From positions 1 through 57,599 of the forward strand of contig JAHRVB010000177.1 in NCBI GenBank assembly GCA_019090895.1: a stretch of DNA of 57,599 nucleotides, in the 5' to 3' direction. The notes under the pieces were generated by a model. The model was not told the origin of the DNA. It saw only the letters and a list, made by a program, of their open reading frames with translations, and searched no databases. Both the position numbers and the translations under genes were made by a program. Shown in pieces: positions 36,045 through 44,981 of the stretch; position 1 is the stretch's first letter, and the number at the start of each line of letters is the position of its first letter. Source of the DNA: Kangiellaceae bacterium (GTDB lineage: Bacteria > Pseudomonadota > Gammaproteobacteria > Enterobacterales > Kangiellaceae).

Positions 36045-36160
36045 ATGATTAAAACTGTGTAAGCTAATTAATAAATTATCAAACCAAAAATACGTTTCTT
36101 GGCTGAACTTAATTTATATAGAGTGACCAAAAAGACGTTTACAACTAAGAGGATTTATTT

Positions 36161-38224
36161 GTGCCATTTAAATTATTAACTCTTTCTCTCGTGTTAGTCG
36201 CAAACAGTTTCGACTGTCTAGCTGCCAGCGAAAGCGTAAATACCAGTGAGAAAAACGAGCAAAAACTCATTATTACAGCTAACAAATTAGAGAAAAACTT
36301 AAACGAAATTACCAGCAACGCATCCACTATTGGCTCAAAAAAGATATCCACAAAAAACCATATTCATATTAATGAACTTATGTCAGAGGTTCCCGCGACT
36401 TGGATTAGCCGTGGAAATGGACAAGAAAGTTTGATCGCAATTAGGTCGCCTGTATTAACCGGTGCTGGAGGCTGCGGTGCTTTTATGATTTCCGTAGATG
36501 GTCTTTCGGTTCGACCCGCTGGATTTTGTAACGTAAACCAGTTGTTTGAGATTAATAGTGAACAAGCATCGTCTGTAGAAGTAATAAGAGGACCTTCCAG
36601 TAGTAGCTTTGGGTCGAACGCCGTTCATGGTCTCATCAATTTTACGACACCTAATCCTATGAATTCAGTTGACTCGTATCTTTTGTTCGAATCTGGTCCC
36701 AATCAATATGACCGACTAAAATTTGCATTTGGTAGCGATAAAGAACAAAGTTCGCCCGATCAAGGCTGGCTACTATATGGAAACACATCATATGATGATG
36801 GCTATCAAAAAGATGCTACAACTGAACAGCATAAGTTAAACTTTATACATCAAATCGAAACCAACAAACTAAAAATTAAGACTCTATTATCCACCAGTTC
36901 CCTGCATCAAAATAGCGCTGGATTTATCACTGGAGAAGATGCGTATGCTGACGAGGAATTACGCATTCAAAATCTTAACCCAGATGGATTTAGACATGCA
37001 AAAGCTTCTCGAGCTTATAGTCGAATCGAGTTCGAGTTGAGCGAGAATAGTTTTATTGAAATAACGCCATTCGCTCGATTTAGCGAAATGTCTTTTTCTC
37101 AGCACTGGGTGCCATGGGATAGCATAGAAAATAATTCACAATCCAGTTTCGGTGCTCAGTTAAAATACCAACAGCAAGAAAAAGATTACTTAGTTGCATT
37201 TGGACTTGATTCGGAACATAGCGAAAGTCAATTAGAGGAAATACAGTTCACGGAGTTCTCTGGTTCCAAACCTGCTGGCACACACTACAATTTCGAAGTA
37301 AATCATTATAATTTTTCTCCTTGGATAGCAGCCGACTTAGCTTTAACCAAGAATAGTGTATTGTCAGCTAGCTTAAGATTCGATCACAGCAAGGTTGACT
37401 ACGACAACCTCGAAAGCGACGGTAGTGCGTGTGATATTTCTGTTACTGACTGTCGATTCTATCGGACCAAAGATGTCAAATTGAGCTATAACGATTGGTC
37501 ACCATCGCTAGGTTTTACTAACCAATGGACGCAAGACCATTTTCTCTATACACAATTGTCGAGAGGATTCAGAGCACCCCAACATACAGAAATGTTTAGA
37601 CTGCAGGCGGGACAACAAACGGCTGATTTGAATACTGTTCGTGTCGATAGTATTGAGTTTGGATTCCGAGGAAACACCAATATTCTGGAATATGACCTAA
37701 CATTTTACAAGATGAAAAAATCGAATTTCATTTTCCAGGACTCCGACCGTCAAAATGTAAATAACGGGCGTTCTGATCACAGAGGAATTGAAATAGCTGC
37801 GAAGGTAAACTTTAATGAATTCGTTTACAGCGAGTTTTTTGCGAGTAGAGCGAGCCATGAATATGCCAACAACATAGCGATTAGTTCGCTACAAATAAGC
37901 GGTAATGAGATTGATACAGCTCCCAAAAATATGGGTCAATTATCGTTTGGCTGGCAGCCTAAAAAGAGCTTTAATGCTCGAATATCGTGGCAACACCTTG
38001 GCAAGTATTTTTTAAACCCAGATAACACAGCGAGTTATCCTGGCCATTCACTTGTGCATTTGAGTTCAGTATTCAAATTAAATAAATCTATTGATTTTAG
38101 TTTGAATGTAAGAAACCTAATGGATAGAGATTATGCGGAACGGGCAGACTTTGGTTTCGGTTCTTACCGATACTTTGTCGGCTTACCGCGTTCTATTTAT
38201 CTAGGTGTTAAAATAAATCTCTAA
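36161..38224 (+). CDS. TonB-dependent receptor
   Basis: The 687-residue protein starts at GTG with AGAGGA seven bases upstream and has a signal peptide of about 22 residues. A TonB-box-like KLIITANK is followed by a plug with IEVIRGPSS-type sequence (VEVIRGPSSSSFGSNAVHG) and a barrel ending in YLGVKINL. Cysteines at GAGGCGAF and GFCNVN in the plug are unusual. It is divergent from the meta-cleavage operon and shares inverted TTTCGA sites with it, so it probably brings in the aromatic substrate or its conjugate. Confidence 0.88.
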   Translation: MPFKLLTLSLVLVANSFDCLAASESVNTSEKNEQKLIITANKLEKNLNEITSNASTIGSKKISTKNHIHINELMSEVPATWISRGNGQESLIAIRSPVLTGAGGCGAFMISVDGLSVRPAGFCNVNQLFEINSEQASSVEVIRGPSSSSFGSNAVHGLINFTTPNPMNSVDSYLLFESGPNQYDRLKFAFGSDKEQSSPDQGWLLYGNTSYDDGYQKDATTEQHKLNFIHQIETNKLKIKTLLSTSSLHQNSAGFITGEDAYADEELRIQNLNPDGFRHAKASRAYSRIEFELSENSFIEITPFARFSEMSFSQHWVPWDSIENNSQSSFGAQLKYQQQEKDYLVAFGLDSEHSESQLEEIQFTEFSGSKPAGTHYNFEVNHYNFSPWIAADLALTKNSVLSASLRFDHSKVDYDNLESDGSACDISVTDCRFYRTKDVKLSYNDWSPSLGFTNQWTQDHFLYTQLSRGFRAPQHTEMFRLQAGQQTADLNTVRVDSIEFGFRGNTNILEYDLTFYKMKKSNFIFQDSDRQNVNNGRSDHRGIEIAAKVNFNEFVYSEFFASRASHEYANNIAISSLQISGNEIDTAPKNMGQLSFGWQPKKSFNARISWQHLGKYFLNPDNTASYPGHSLVHLSSVFKLNKSIDFSLNVRNLMDRDYAERADFGFGSYRYFVGLPRSIYLGVKINL

Positions 38225-38315
38225 CATGACTTATTATCGGTAATAAAGGCTTAAGTAAATACGGTACGAATTAATGACAAGTATTGGAAGAATTGCATAC
38301 CGCTTTGTAACTAGA

Positions 38316-39005
38316 TTAAATTGACTCTTCTAATACTTGTCGTACGTTATCTGTTGTTAAATTAAGGTGCACTTCGATCAATCGGCAAGCCTTTAAAATA
38401 TTTCCTTGAATAGCCGCATGAAAAATCGCCTCATGTTCGTCATGAACATTTCGATTGCCTTTAGATTCAGCCAACGTTAACGAGATTCGACGATACCTTT
38501 CTGACTGCTGTATCAAAATTTTAATCATCTTTTTCATCCATTGAGATTGGCATCGAGAGACTAATACTTCGTGAAATACTTTATTCGCTTCTTCCCATTC
38601 AGGTACGAGATCATAGCTTCTTCCTTTTAGTTCCCCTTCTATACGAGTCAATTCCTTAAACGCCATACTAAGCTCGTCTTTCCATTCTTCATCTGAATTT
38701 TGAATTGATTGTTGAAGCGCTTCACTTTCTAATAACGCTCTTACATTGGTAATGTCGTCTAATTCCTCTATTGAGAGAGGGGCCACCCAAAAGCCGCGCT
38801 GCCCTTCAGTAACCACTAAAGCATCTCCAGTTAGTCGGGCTAGCGCTTCTCTTAGCGGGCTCATACCGATATCGTACTTCTTGCATAGATTGCTTAATCG
38901 CAATTTTTCGGATGCCTTCAACTCACCGCTAATAATATCCGTACGAATTTTTTGGTAGACCAGATCAGCTAAAGTCTTGCTAGTTGCTTCCGTCTTTTTA
39001 TTCAT
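38316..39005 (-). CDS. GntR-family regulator, FCD (FadR) subgroup
   Basis: The 229-residue protein has an N-terminal winged helix (about residues 10 to 75, with SGELKASEKLRLSNLCKKY and SPLREALARLTGDALV). The C-terminal FCD helical domain contains likely metal histidines in FHEVLVS and HEAIFHAAIQGN. Such proteins sense organic acids. It lies between the TonB receptor and the PQQ dehydrogenase and is the only transcription factor visible in the aromatic island, so it is the leading candidate to bind the TTTCGA sites. Confidence 0.88.
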   Translation of the reverse strand: MNKKTEATSKTLADLVYQKIRTDIISGELKASEKLRLSNLCKKYDIGMSPLREALARLTGDALVVTEGQRGFWVAPLSIEELDDITNVRALLESEALQQSIQNSDEEWKDELSMAFKELTRIEGELKGRSYDLVPEWEEANKVFHEVLVSRCQSQWMKKMIKILIQQSERYRRISLTLAESKGNRNVHDEHEAIFHAAIQGNILKACRLIEVHLNLTTDNVRQVLEESI

Positions 39006-39446
39006 CTAGATTCCTTATCACTATATGCTCGACAGAGAATATATTTTTGATTACAGATTATATCTTTTCTTTGCTTGCATTGCATCTCCAGAAGGAAACC
39101 ATACTAAAACATATAGAACCAATAAATCCCCCCATCATTAACGTCTAAATTCCGCGACACACCAAAAAATATCGTAATTAATGGCCGACCGCCATAATTC
39201 ACTTAACTTACCAAAACAACTAAAAAACACAATAAACCCTACTTTAACAGCATTATTAGCTAATGCATCACCGTTATTAATTTATTACCACAATCACATT
39301 AGATTGCATAATTTCGAAATTAACGCTAATATGAGTCCGTTCAATCTATTTTCTAAACTAGAAAGTACTTAAAACATAGGCTGGTAGTTACTACAAAATA
39401 TGATTGCTTCAATCAACTATTTAAAACAAACAAAGGGTAAAATCGA
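39006..39446. other. Intergenic region upstream of the PQQ dehydrogenase
   Basis: This 441-base region has no gene I trust. Its notable element is a perfect 14-base palindrome TAATTTCGAAATTA at 39309 to 39322. The rest is AT-rich, with a run of six C near 39130. Confidence 0.5.
39309..39322. promoter_or_regulatory. Perfect palindrome TAATTTCGAAATTA
   Basis: This 14-base palindrome lies 125 bases before the PQQ dehydrogenase start. The same core, extended to 16 bases, lies at 53046 to 53061 between the TRAP and esterase genes. A 12-base palindrome of this composition would be expected far less than once by chance in this window. Confidence 0.5.
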
Positions 39447-41621
39447 ATGTTAAAAAATAATCCTTGGCGATTATTTATTCTGGGACTCTGCTTCGCCAAT
39501 TCTGGGTGCGAGAATCCTGATAATAAACCAGTTGCCTCAACAAAAATTTATTCCACCGGTGTGGAGCAAGTTTCCGACGCCAGCGACTGGCCTTTGAACG
39601 GACTAACTTATGGCGAACAAAGACACTCCCCTCTCACACAAATTAATAAAGACAATGTCAAAGACATAGGACTCGCATGGAGGTTCGATGATTTTGTCGT
39701 TCGGGGGCGAGTACACCGTGGTAATCAAGGAACCCCTTTGGTCATTGATGGCGTCATGTATTTTACTGGACCCTGGAGTGTTGTTTATGCATCTGACGCT
39801 AAAACTGGGGCGCTTTTATGGCAATACGATCCTCAAGTTGAAGGGGCTTGGGCAAGAAAAGCCTGTTGCGATGTTAATAACAAAGGTGTCGCTGTATGGC
39901 AAGGAAAAGTGTACGTCGGAACTGTTGATGGGTACCTCGATGCTGTTGATATAAAAACAGGGAAACGGATTTGGCGGGTCGACACTTTAACGGATCGAAC
40001 ACGTAGTTACACCGTCACAGGAGCACCCAGAATTGCTGGCAAAAATATCGTCATAGGCAACGGTGGTTCGGACATGGACGCACGTGGTTTTATTACTGCT
40101 TTTGATCTAGAAACAGGCGAAAAGGCTTGGCGTTTTTTCACGGTACCTGGTGACCCAAAATATGGTGACGAGCATCCAGAATTAACAGAAGCTAGGAAAA
40201 CATGGGGAGAAGACTCACGATGGGATCTCGGAGGTGGAGGAACAGTTTACGACTCAATGGTCTACGATCCAGAATTGGATCTAATTTATGCAGGAACGAG
40301 CAATGGAGTACCGCATCCAGCGTGGTTAAGAGACCCAACGGAAGGTGATAATCTTTATCTTTCTTCCATTATCGCAGTCAATGCAACAACCGGTCGGATG
40401 AAATGGCACTATCAAACCACCCCGGCTGATAGTTGGGATTTTGGCTCAACTCAAAATATGATTCTCACAGATTTGGACATCAATGGAGAGCGTCGAAAAA
40501 TATTAATGCAAGCCCCTAAGAACGGTTTCTTTTATGTATTAGACCGAGAGACTGGGGAATTAATATCAGCCGAAAATTTCACTATTGTTACTTGGGCTGA
40601 AAGCATCGATATGAAAACCGGTCGACCTATTTTCAATAAAGCAGAAGATTATAGAGATTCTCCAAAAATTATATGGCCTTCGGTATCGGGTGGTCACAAC
40701 TGGCAGCCAATGGCATATAATGAGCAAACTAAACTGGCATACATACCGGTTCTTGAGGCTCCGATGAAATATGTAGCCTATGAATCTGTCGTCTACCAAC
40801 CTGCAAGTCTCAACGAAGGAAAGGGGCCTCCACTAATGCCTCCGTTCGAAAAATCGGATGATCACTTAATTGGCAAGCACAAACCGAAAGAACACAGTGT
40901 ACTTAAAGCTTGGGATCCCGTTACCCAAAAAGTAGTGTGGGAATCTGCACCACAAACTTGGTGGAGTGGTGGTGTATTATCGACGGCTTCAGGCTTAATA
41001 CTGCAAGGCGCTGTTGATGGAACGTTTACTGTCTATGATGCTCAAAATGGTACAGTACTCAAAGTAATCGATACTGGAATAGCAATGTTGGCACCGCCAA
41101 TGAGTTATATGGTTGATGGTGAACAGTATATAGCTGTTCTCGGAGGATTGGGAGGATCCGAAAGTGCCTACTACCCTAAACGTTCAGCCGCTAGAAAATA
41201 CGAAAATCCAGAAACACTTTTTGTATTCAAATTGGGTGGCGATGAAATTACAAAACCTGCAATTAAAAAAATTGCTGACAAACAACCATTACCGCCTGCA
41301 GTGATAACGACACCTGAGCAACTTGAATCCGGTGCTGAGATGTTTTTCCACCATTGCGCTCGATGTCATTCTTATCGCGGGTCAAAAGGTTCTTATCCTA
41401 ACCTCTGGAATATGGCCCCGGGTATCCACCAAGTATTTGATAGCGTCGTATTAGACGGTGCCTTTAGCTATGCAGGAATGTCTGGTTTCAAAGATGTTCT
41501 CTCTAAGCAGGACTCCGATGCAATTTACGGTTATATCATTAACGACTTACATGAAATGGTGAACAAAGGCGAAGAGGCAGACACAGGTAGTCGTATTTTT
41601 ATGGAGAACAAACAAGACTAA
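39447..41621 (+). CDS. PQQ-dependent alcohol dehydrogenase with C-terminal cytochrome c domain, lipoprotein
   Basis: The 724-residue quinohaemoprotein has a lipobox-like NSGC (Cys21) and a beta-propeller with tryptophan-docking repeats such as TGKRIWRVDT. The vicinal Cys140-Cys141 pair over PQQ and the catalytic Asp in DSWDFGSTQ are present. A cytochrome c domain follows, with haem site CARCH near residue 640 and ligand Met in YAGMSGF. The residue two after the catalytic Asp is Gly, which argues for calcium and against the lanthanide type. It oxidises alcohols or aldehydes in the periplasm. No PQQ synthesis genes are in this window. Confidence 0.93.
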   Translation: MLKNNPWRLFILGLCFANSGCENPDNKPVASTKIYSTGVEQVSDASDWPLNGLTYGEQRHSPLTQINKDNVKDIGLAWRFDDFVVRGRVHRGNQGTPLVIDGVMYFTGPWSVVYASDAKTGALLWQYDPQVEGAWARKACCDVNNKGVAVWQGKVYVGTVDGYLDAVDIKTGKRIWRVDTLTDRTRSYTVTGAPRIAGKNIVIGNGGSDMDARGFITAFDLETGEKAWRFFTVPGDPKYGDEHPELTEARKTWGEDSRWDLGGGGTVYDSMVYDPELDLIYAGTSNGVPHPAWLRDPTEGDNLYLSSIIAVNATTGRMKWHYQTTPADSWDFGSTQNMILTDLDINGERRKILMQAPKNGFFYVLDRETGELISAENFTIVTWAESIDMKTGRPIFNKAEDYRDSPKIIWPSVSGGHNWQPMAYNEQTKLAYIPVLEAPMKYVAYESVVYQPASLNEGKGPPLMPPFEKSDDHLIGKHKPKEHSVLKAWDPVTQKVVWESAPQTWWSGGVLSTASGLILQGAVDGTFTVYDAQNGTVLKVIDTGIAMLAPPMSYMVDGEQYIAVLGGLGGSESAYYPKRSAARKYENPETLFVFKLGGDEITKPAIKKIADKQPLPPAVITTPEQLESGAEMFFHHCARCHSYRGSKGSYPNLWNMAPGIHQVFDSVVLDGAFSYAGMSGFKDVLSKQDSDAIYGYIINDLHEMVNKGEEADTGSRIFMENKQD

Positions 41622-41699
41622 CCGACTGTCACTATTGTCAATCACATTTCCATTGGACAATGGTGACAGGTCGATAATTTCGAGAATATAACGCGCAAT

Positions 41700-41727
41700 A
41701 AAAAACCGCTTTTAAAGCGGTTTTTTA
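41700..41727. terminator. Bidirectional terminator
   Basis: CCGCTTTTAAAGCGG (41706 to 41720) is flanked by A-runs on the left and T-runs on the right. It sits between the convergent PQQ dehydrogenase and amidohydrolase genes and can stop transcription in both directions. Confidence 0.85.
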
Positions 41728-41771
41728 TTAGACTTAATGATTATCTAGTTAACAAATTTATTTTCCCCTAA

Positions 41772-43364
41772 TCAAGAAAAAATTCTTTTTCTTGCCGACT
41801 CTACCGCTACTGCATATTCGTTGAACATTTTATTTTCATCTATAGTCGTGCTTTTACCCTCTTTGATTAGAACTTTTCCTGCAACAATAACGGTGTCGAC
41901 ATCTTTAGAACCACCTGCAATTAAGAAAATACTCAAGGGATGAGTAATTAGGCGATATCGCCAATCATCAATATCAACAATAACAAGATCAGCTTCTTTA
42001 CCGGTTTCGATGGAACCAATTTTATCTCCCCACCCTAAAGCTGTTGCTCCATTTTGAGTGCCTGTTCTTAACGCCATAGTAGGTGACACCGTGGTGTTAT
42101 CATTATGCGCTTCATTATTACCTAAATAAGTATATCGCATTGCTTCAGGCATTCCACCCGTATACGAAATATTGCCGTCAGTACTACAAGAAACAGGTGC
42201 ACCGTCACGTATTAAACGTCCCATCATGCCAGTTTCACTGACCGTCGTTTCACCCAGCAAGCCATAGTTAGCCGGCGAATAAACGACGTTCACTTTATTT
42301 TTTAGGATTTGTTGATATTCCATTTCGGTCGCGTAAGCAGTATGAACAGCCAACAAATTTTCAGTAAGCAATCCAAATTTATCAAACCTGCCAATCGATG
42401 AATGTCCGAATACTTTTTGTAGTGCTTTAGCTTCGTTTTTTAATGGAGCTAAATGTGCAGCATAAGGTGAATTGTATCGGTTCGCGATTTCCCCAAGTGA
42501 TTTTAATTGCTCATCAGAACTACCAAAACCAGCCAGCACAGAAGGCATCCCACCGACCAAACCCGACGAATGATTGTCCCACTTTTGCATCAACAGCTCC
42601 CAATCATTCGCTTGCTTATCGGTATCCGCAATTCGCTTAAACTTGCTTGCGCCGTTCGGGATCATGATATCCGATCCCCAGCGACTTACTCGGATTCGCA
42701 TACCTAAAGATATCGCAGCGTTGGCCATTGCATCGGTTGAATTTAGCGAACCAATATCTCCGAGTGCAGTCGTCCCTGAACGTAATTGGGTCCACATACT
42801 CCAGCGAGCAATTGCCGCAGCTTCTTGCTCAGTAAACTTCTCACCAACATCAGCAATCACACCAAAATACTGACCAAGTGCTTCAATATTACCGCCATCG
42901 GAAAACGGCATTTTTGCCAGGTCAGAATCATCGGGTTTCATACGATCGGGACCTTCAACAAAACTCTCGTGCCAATGCGGATTAACAAATCCTGGCAGCA
43001 CCATCTTCCCTCTTGCATCGATCGAACTGTCATGCTCTGGTTCCACCTCTAAGCTAGAACCTATCTTAGTTATCTTATTGCCTGTAATCAAAATCCAGCT
43101 ATTTTCAATCGCTTTATTGTTACGATCTGACGTGTAGAGAAAGCCTCCTCGAATAAGTGTCTTTTTCTCCTTCGAGCTATCGATAGATTGATCAAAGATG
43201 GTTTTCTTTGATGGTGCATCACCAGCGCTTAGTATGCCACCGCTCACACAACCACCTAACGCTACCGATGAAGTTGCAACGGCTAAACTTCCAATAAATT
43301 GTCGCCGACTCAAGTTAGGATATTTTAAAGCTATCTGTTTATTTATTTTTGTATTATCGTTCAT
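41772..43364 (-). CDS. Tat-exported amidohydrolase (TRZ/ATZ/cytosine deaminase-like), lipoprotein
   Basis: The product is 530 residues from the ATG at 43364; a TTG five codons upstream is possible. It starts with a twin-arginine signal NLSRRQFIGSLAVA and a lipobox-like LGGC. The metal-dependent hydrolase domain shows N-x-H-W-H-E, later HLAPLKNEA and AVHTAYA histidines and the Asp in CSTDGN. Family members remove amino or chloro groups from rings or hydrolyse cyclic amides. The neighbouring multicopper oxidase is also Tat-exported. The substrate is unknown. Confidence 0.85.
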   Translation of the reverse strand: MNDNTKINKQIALKYPNLSRRQFIGSLAVATSSVALGGCVSGGILSAGDAPSKKTIFDQSIDSSKEKKTLIRGGFLYTSDRNNKAIENSWILITGNKITKIGSSLEVEPEHDSSIDARGKMVLPGFVNPHWHESFVEGPDRMKPDDSDLAKMPFSDGGNIEALGQYFGVIADVGEKFTEQEAAAIARWSMWTQLRSGTTALGDIGSLNSTDAMANAAISLGMRIRVSRWGSDIMIPNGASKFKRIADTDKQANDWELLMQKWDNHSSGLVGGMPSVLAGFGSSDEQLKSLGEIANRYNSPYAAHLAPLKNEAKALQKVFGHSSIGRFDKFGLLTENLLAVHTAYATEMEYQQILKNKVNVVYSPANYGLLGETTVSETGMMGRLIRDGAPVSCSTDGNISYTGGMPEAMRYTYLGNNEAHNDNTTVSPTMALRTGTQNGATALGWGDKIGSIETGKEADLVIVDIDDWRYRLITHPLSIFLIAGGSKDVDTVIVAGKVLIKEGKSTTIDENKMFNEYAVAVESARKRIFS

Positions 43365-43450
43365 ATCTAATGATTCCAAATTCTAATTTTCTAGCTCGAT
43401 ATTAGTTTCTTTTAGCTAACTTGGTTTATACTTTTCCAGTTGAATATCGT

Positions 43451-44884
43451 TTAATTCTCATAGTCAAACAGAGCCATAAATCCATTTTCCATATGTGAAG
43501 TCATGTGGCAATGCCATAAACTTTTTCCTGGTTTATCCGCAATAAGATCGACGGAAGCCATTTGCATAGGAGGTATGACGACAACATCTTTTATCAAACC
43601 TGATAGGTCTTTTCCCATGTAATGAGTGACTTCGACATCATGACGGTGTAGATGTAATGGGTGTAGACCTTTACTTTTATTATGATAATTTAATCGATAG
43701 CGCTTACCTGTTGTGAGCATGAAGGGGTCAATTTCCGGCCAAGTTTTGCCGTTAATGGTCCATCGACTTAGCTTTCCTGTTTTCGATTTTATTTCTTCAA
43801 ACACCATATCAATGTTTTCGTCGGGTTCAGCGGCTTTCGACTGTAACGCAAACTTACCCAAATTCCAGTGACTATCTTTAGGCGAGAGCCATTGCGCATC
43901 ACCTTTTGAATTGGCGTATTCGACAATAATACCAATTCCTTTTCGCCTGGCAGGTTCAGAGTATTCTCCAAAGATCCATTTGCCTGGATTATTCATTTCA
44001 ATAATTACGTCCACCCTTTCACCGGGCCCAAGATTAAATCGTTCCATTTCTGCTTGTCGAGGAACCGGATTTCCATCCATGGCTACCACACGGCTAGTGT
44101 GCCCTGAAAGGGATATTCTTTTTCCCGTGGAAGGACCAGAATTGAGAATTCGAAACATAACGCGCTCGCCATGCTTGACTCGAATGGGTTCACCGTGGCC
44201 TAACATTCGTCCATTAATTGTACCTAGATTATGTGCGATCTCACCGTTTACTACACTTGCTCCCCATTCGTGGATCGACATAAATACTTCTCTATCGTAG
44301 TCACCGGGATCATTTAGAGGTTCAACGTAAATTATTCCATTCATTCCGCTATAAGTGCCCTGCCTAAAATCACCTGATGAACCTGCATGGCTATGATACC
44401 AGCGCGTACCAGCAGGTTTGGGTATAAAGCGATAACTTAGCGATTGTCCTGGTTTGATCATGGGTGATCCTTGCTGTTTGGCGCCATCAACATCTGAAGG
44501 GAGATATAAACCATGCCAATGAACCAATTCATCTCTCGAAGTATTATTTGTAACTTGTATTGTTGTCGTAGTGCTTTCTTTTAAGCGTATTAAGGGCCCC
44601 GGAATTTCACCATTAAACGCCAACGTCTCGATTAAAACTCGATCAGCTATTTCTACTTTCTCCATCGCTATTTTCAAGTGATAATCTGCTGCTGGAGCGT
44701 CGTCTGGATTAAGAATTCCCAGTGGATACTCTTTTTTGGGAATAACTCCGAGTGTATTAAAAACAGCTTGTTCCGAAGTATTGCTTATGAAAGAAGTTGC
44801 CATTGATGGCATCGAAAAGAATGAAGTGGAAAGAACTGACGAACTGGCTAGTTGCAGGAATCTGCGTCGATTGAATTCAGACAT
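43451..44884 (-). CDS. Multicopper oxidase, laccase-like, Tat-exported
   Basis: The 477-residue protein has a Tat leader EFNRRRFLQLASS and the four copper-binding motifs: H122-W-H124, H164-S-H166, HPLHLHRH and the C-terminal HCHMTSHMENGFM. It folds as three cupredoxin domains. It could oxidise phenols with oxygen (laccase activity) or detoxify Cu(I). There is no methionine-rich segment of the sort seen in copper-tolerance CopA. Its setting among esterase, amidase and aromatic genes favours a phenol-oxidising role, though this is inference. Confidence 0.9.
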   Translation of the reverse strand: MSEFNRRRFLQLASSSVLSTSFFSMPSMATSFISNTSEQAVFNTLGVIPKKEYPLGILNPDDAPAADYHLKIAMEKVEIADRVLIETLAFNGEIPGPLIRLKESTTTTIQVTNNTSRDELVHWHGLYLPSDVDGAKQQGSPMIKPGQSLSYRFIPKPAGTRWYHSHAGSSGDFRQGTYSGMNGIIYVEPLNDPGDYDREVFMSIHEWGASVVNGEIAHNLGTINGRMLGHGEPIRVKHGERVMFRILNSGPSTGKRISLSGHTSRVVAMDGNPVPRQAEMERFNLGPGERVDVIIEMNNPGKWIFGEYSEPARRKGIGIIVEYANSKGDAQWLSPKDSHWNLGKFALQSKAAEPDENIDMVFEEIKSKTGKLSRWTINGKTWPEIDPFMLTTGKRYRLNYHNKSKGLHPLHLHRHDVEVTHYMGKDLSGLIKDVVVIPPMQMASVDLIADKPGKSLWHCHMTSHMENGFMALFDYEN

Positions 44885-44981
44885 CCGAAATCTCTCTTTT
44901 TTGGATTCTATGGAGGTAACAAGAAAGTGCCGCTAAATTTTCTAGCAGCACTTTATTAAGCAGAAAGGTTGGATTACCAGA

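Larger units (their letters stand above)
35838..36160. other. Divergent promoter region between the meta-cleavage operon and a TonB receptor
   Basis: This 323-base AT-rich region holds an inverted repeat TTCCACA-ATTG-TGTGGAA (35890 to 35907). It also holds a perfect 14-base inverted pair, AATTTCGACAAAAT (35907 to 35920) and ATTTTGTCGAAATT (36031 to 36044), one copy towards each gene. These are probably regulator-binding sites. Confidence 0.6.

Noticed and set aside
39181..39372. A 63-codon plus-strand frame upstream of the PQQ dehydrogenase
   Set aside because: There is no ribosome binding site, the composition is low-complexity and AT-driven, and it covers the palindromic operator candidate at 39309.
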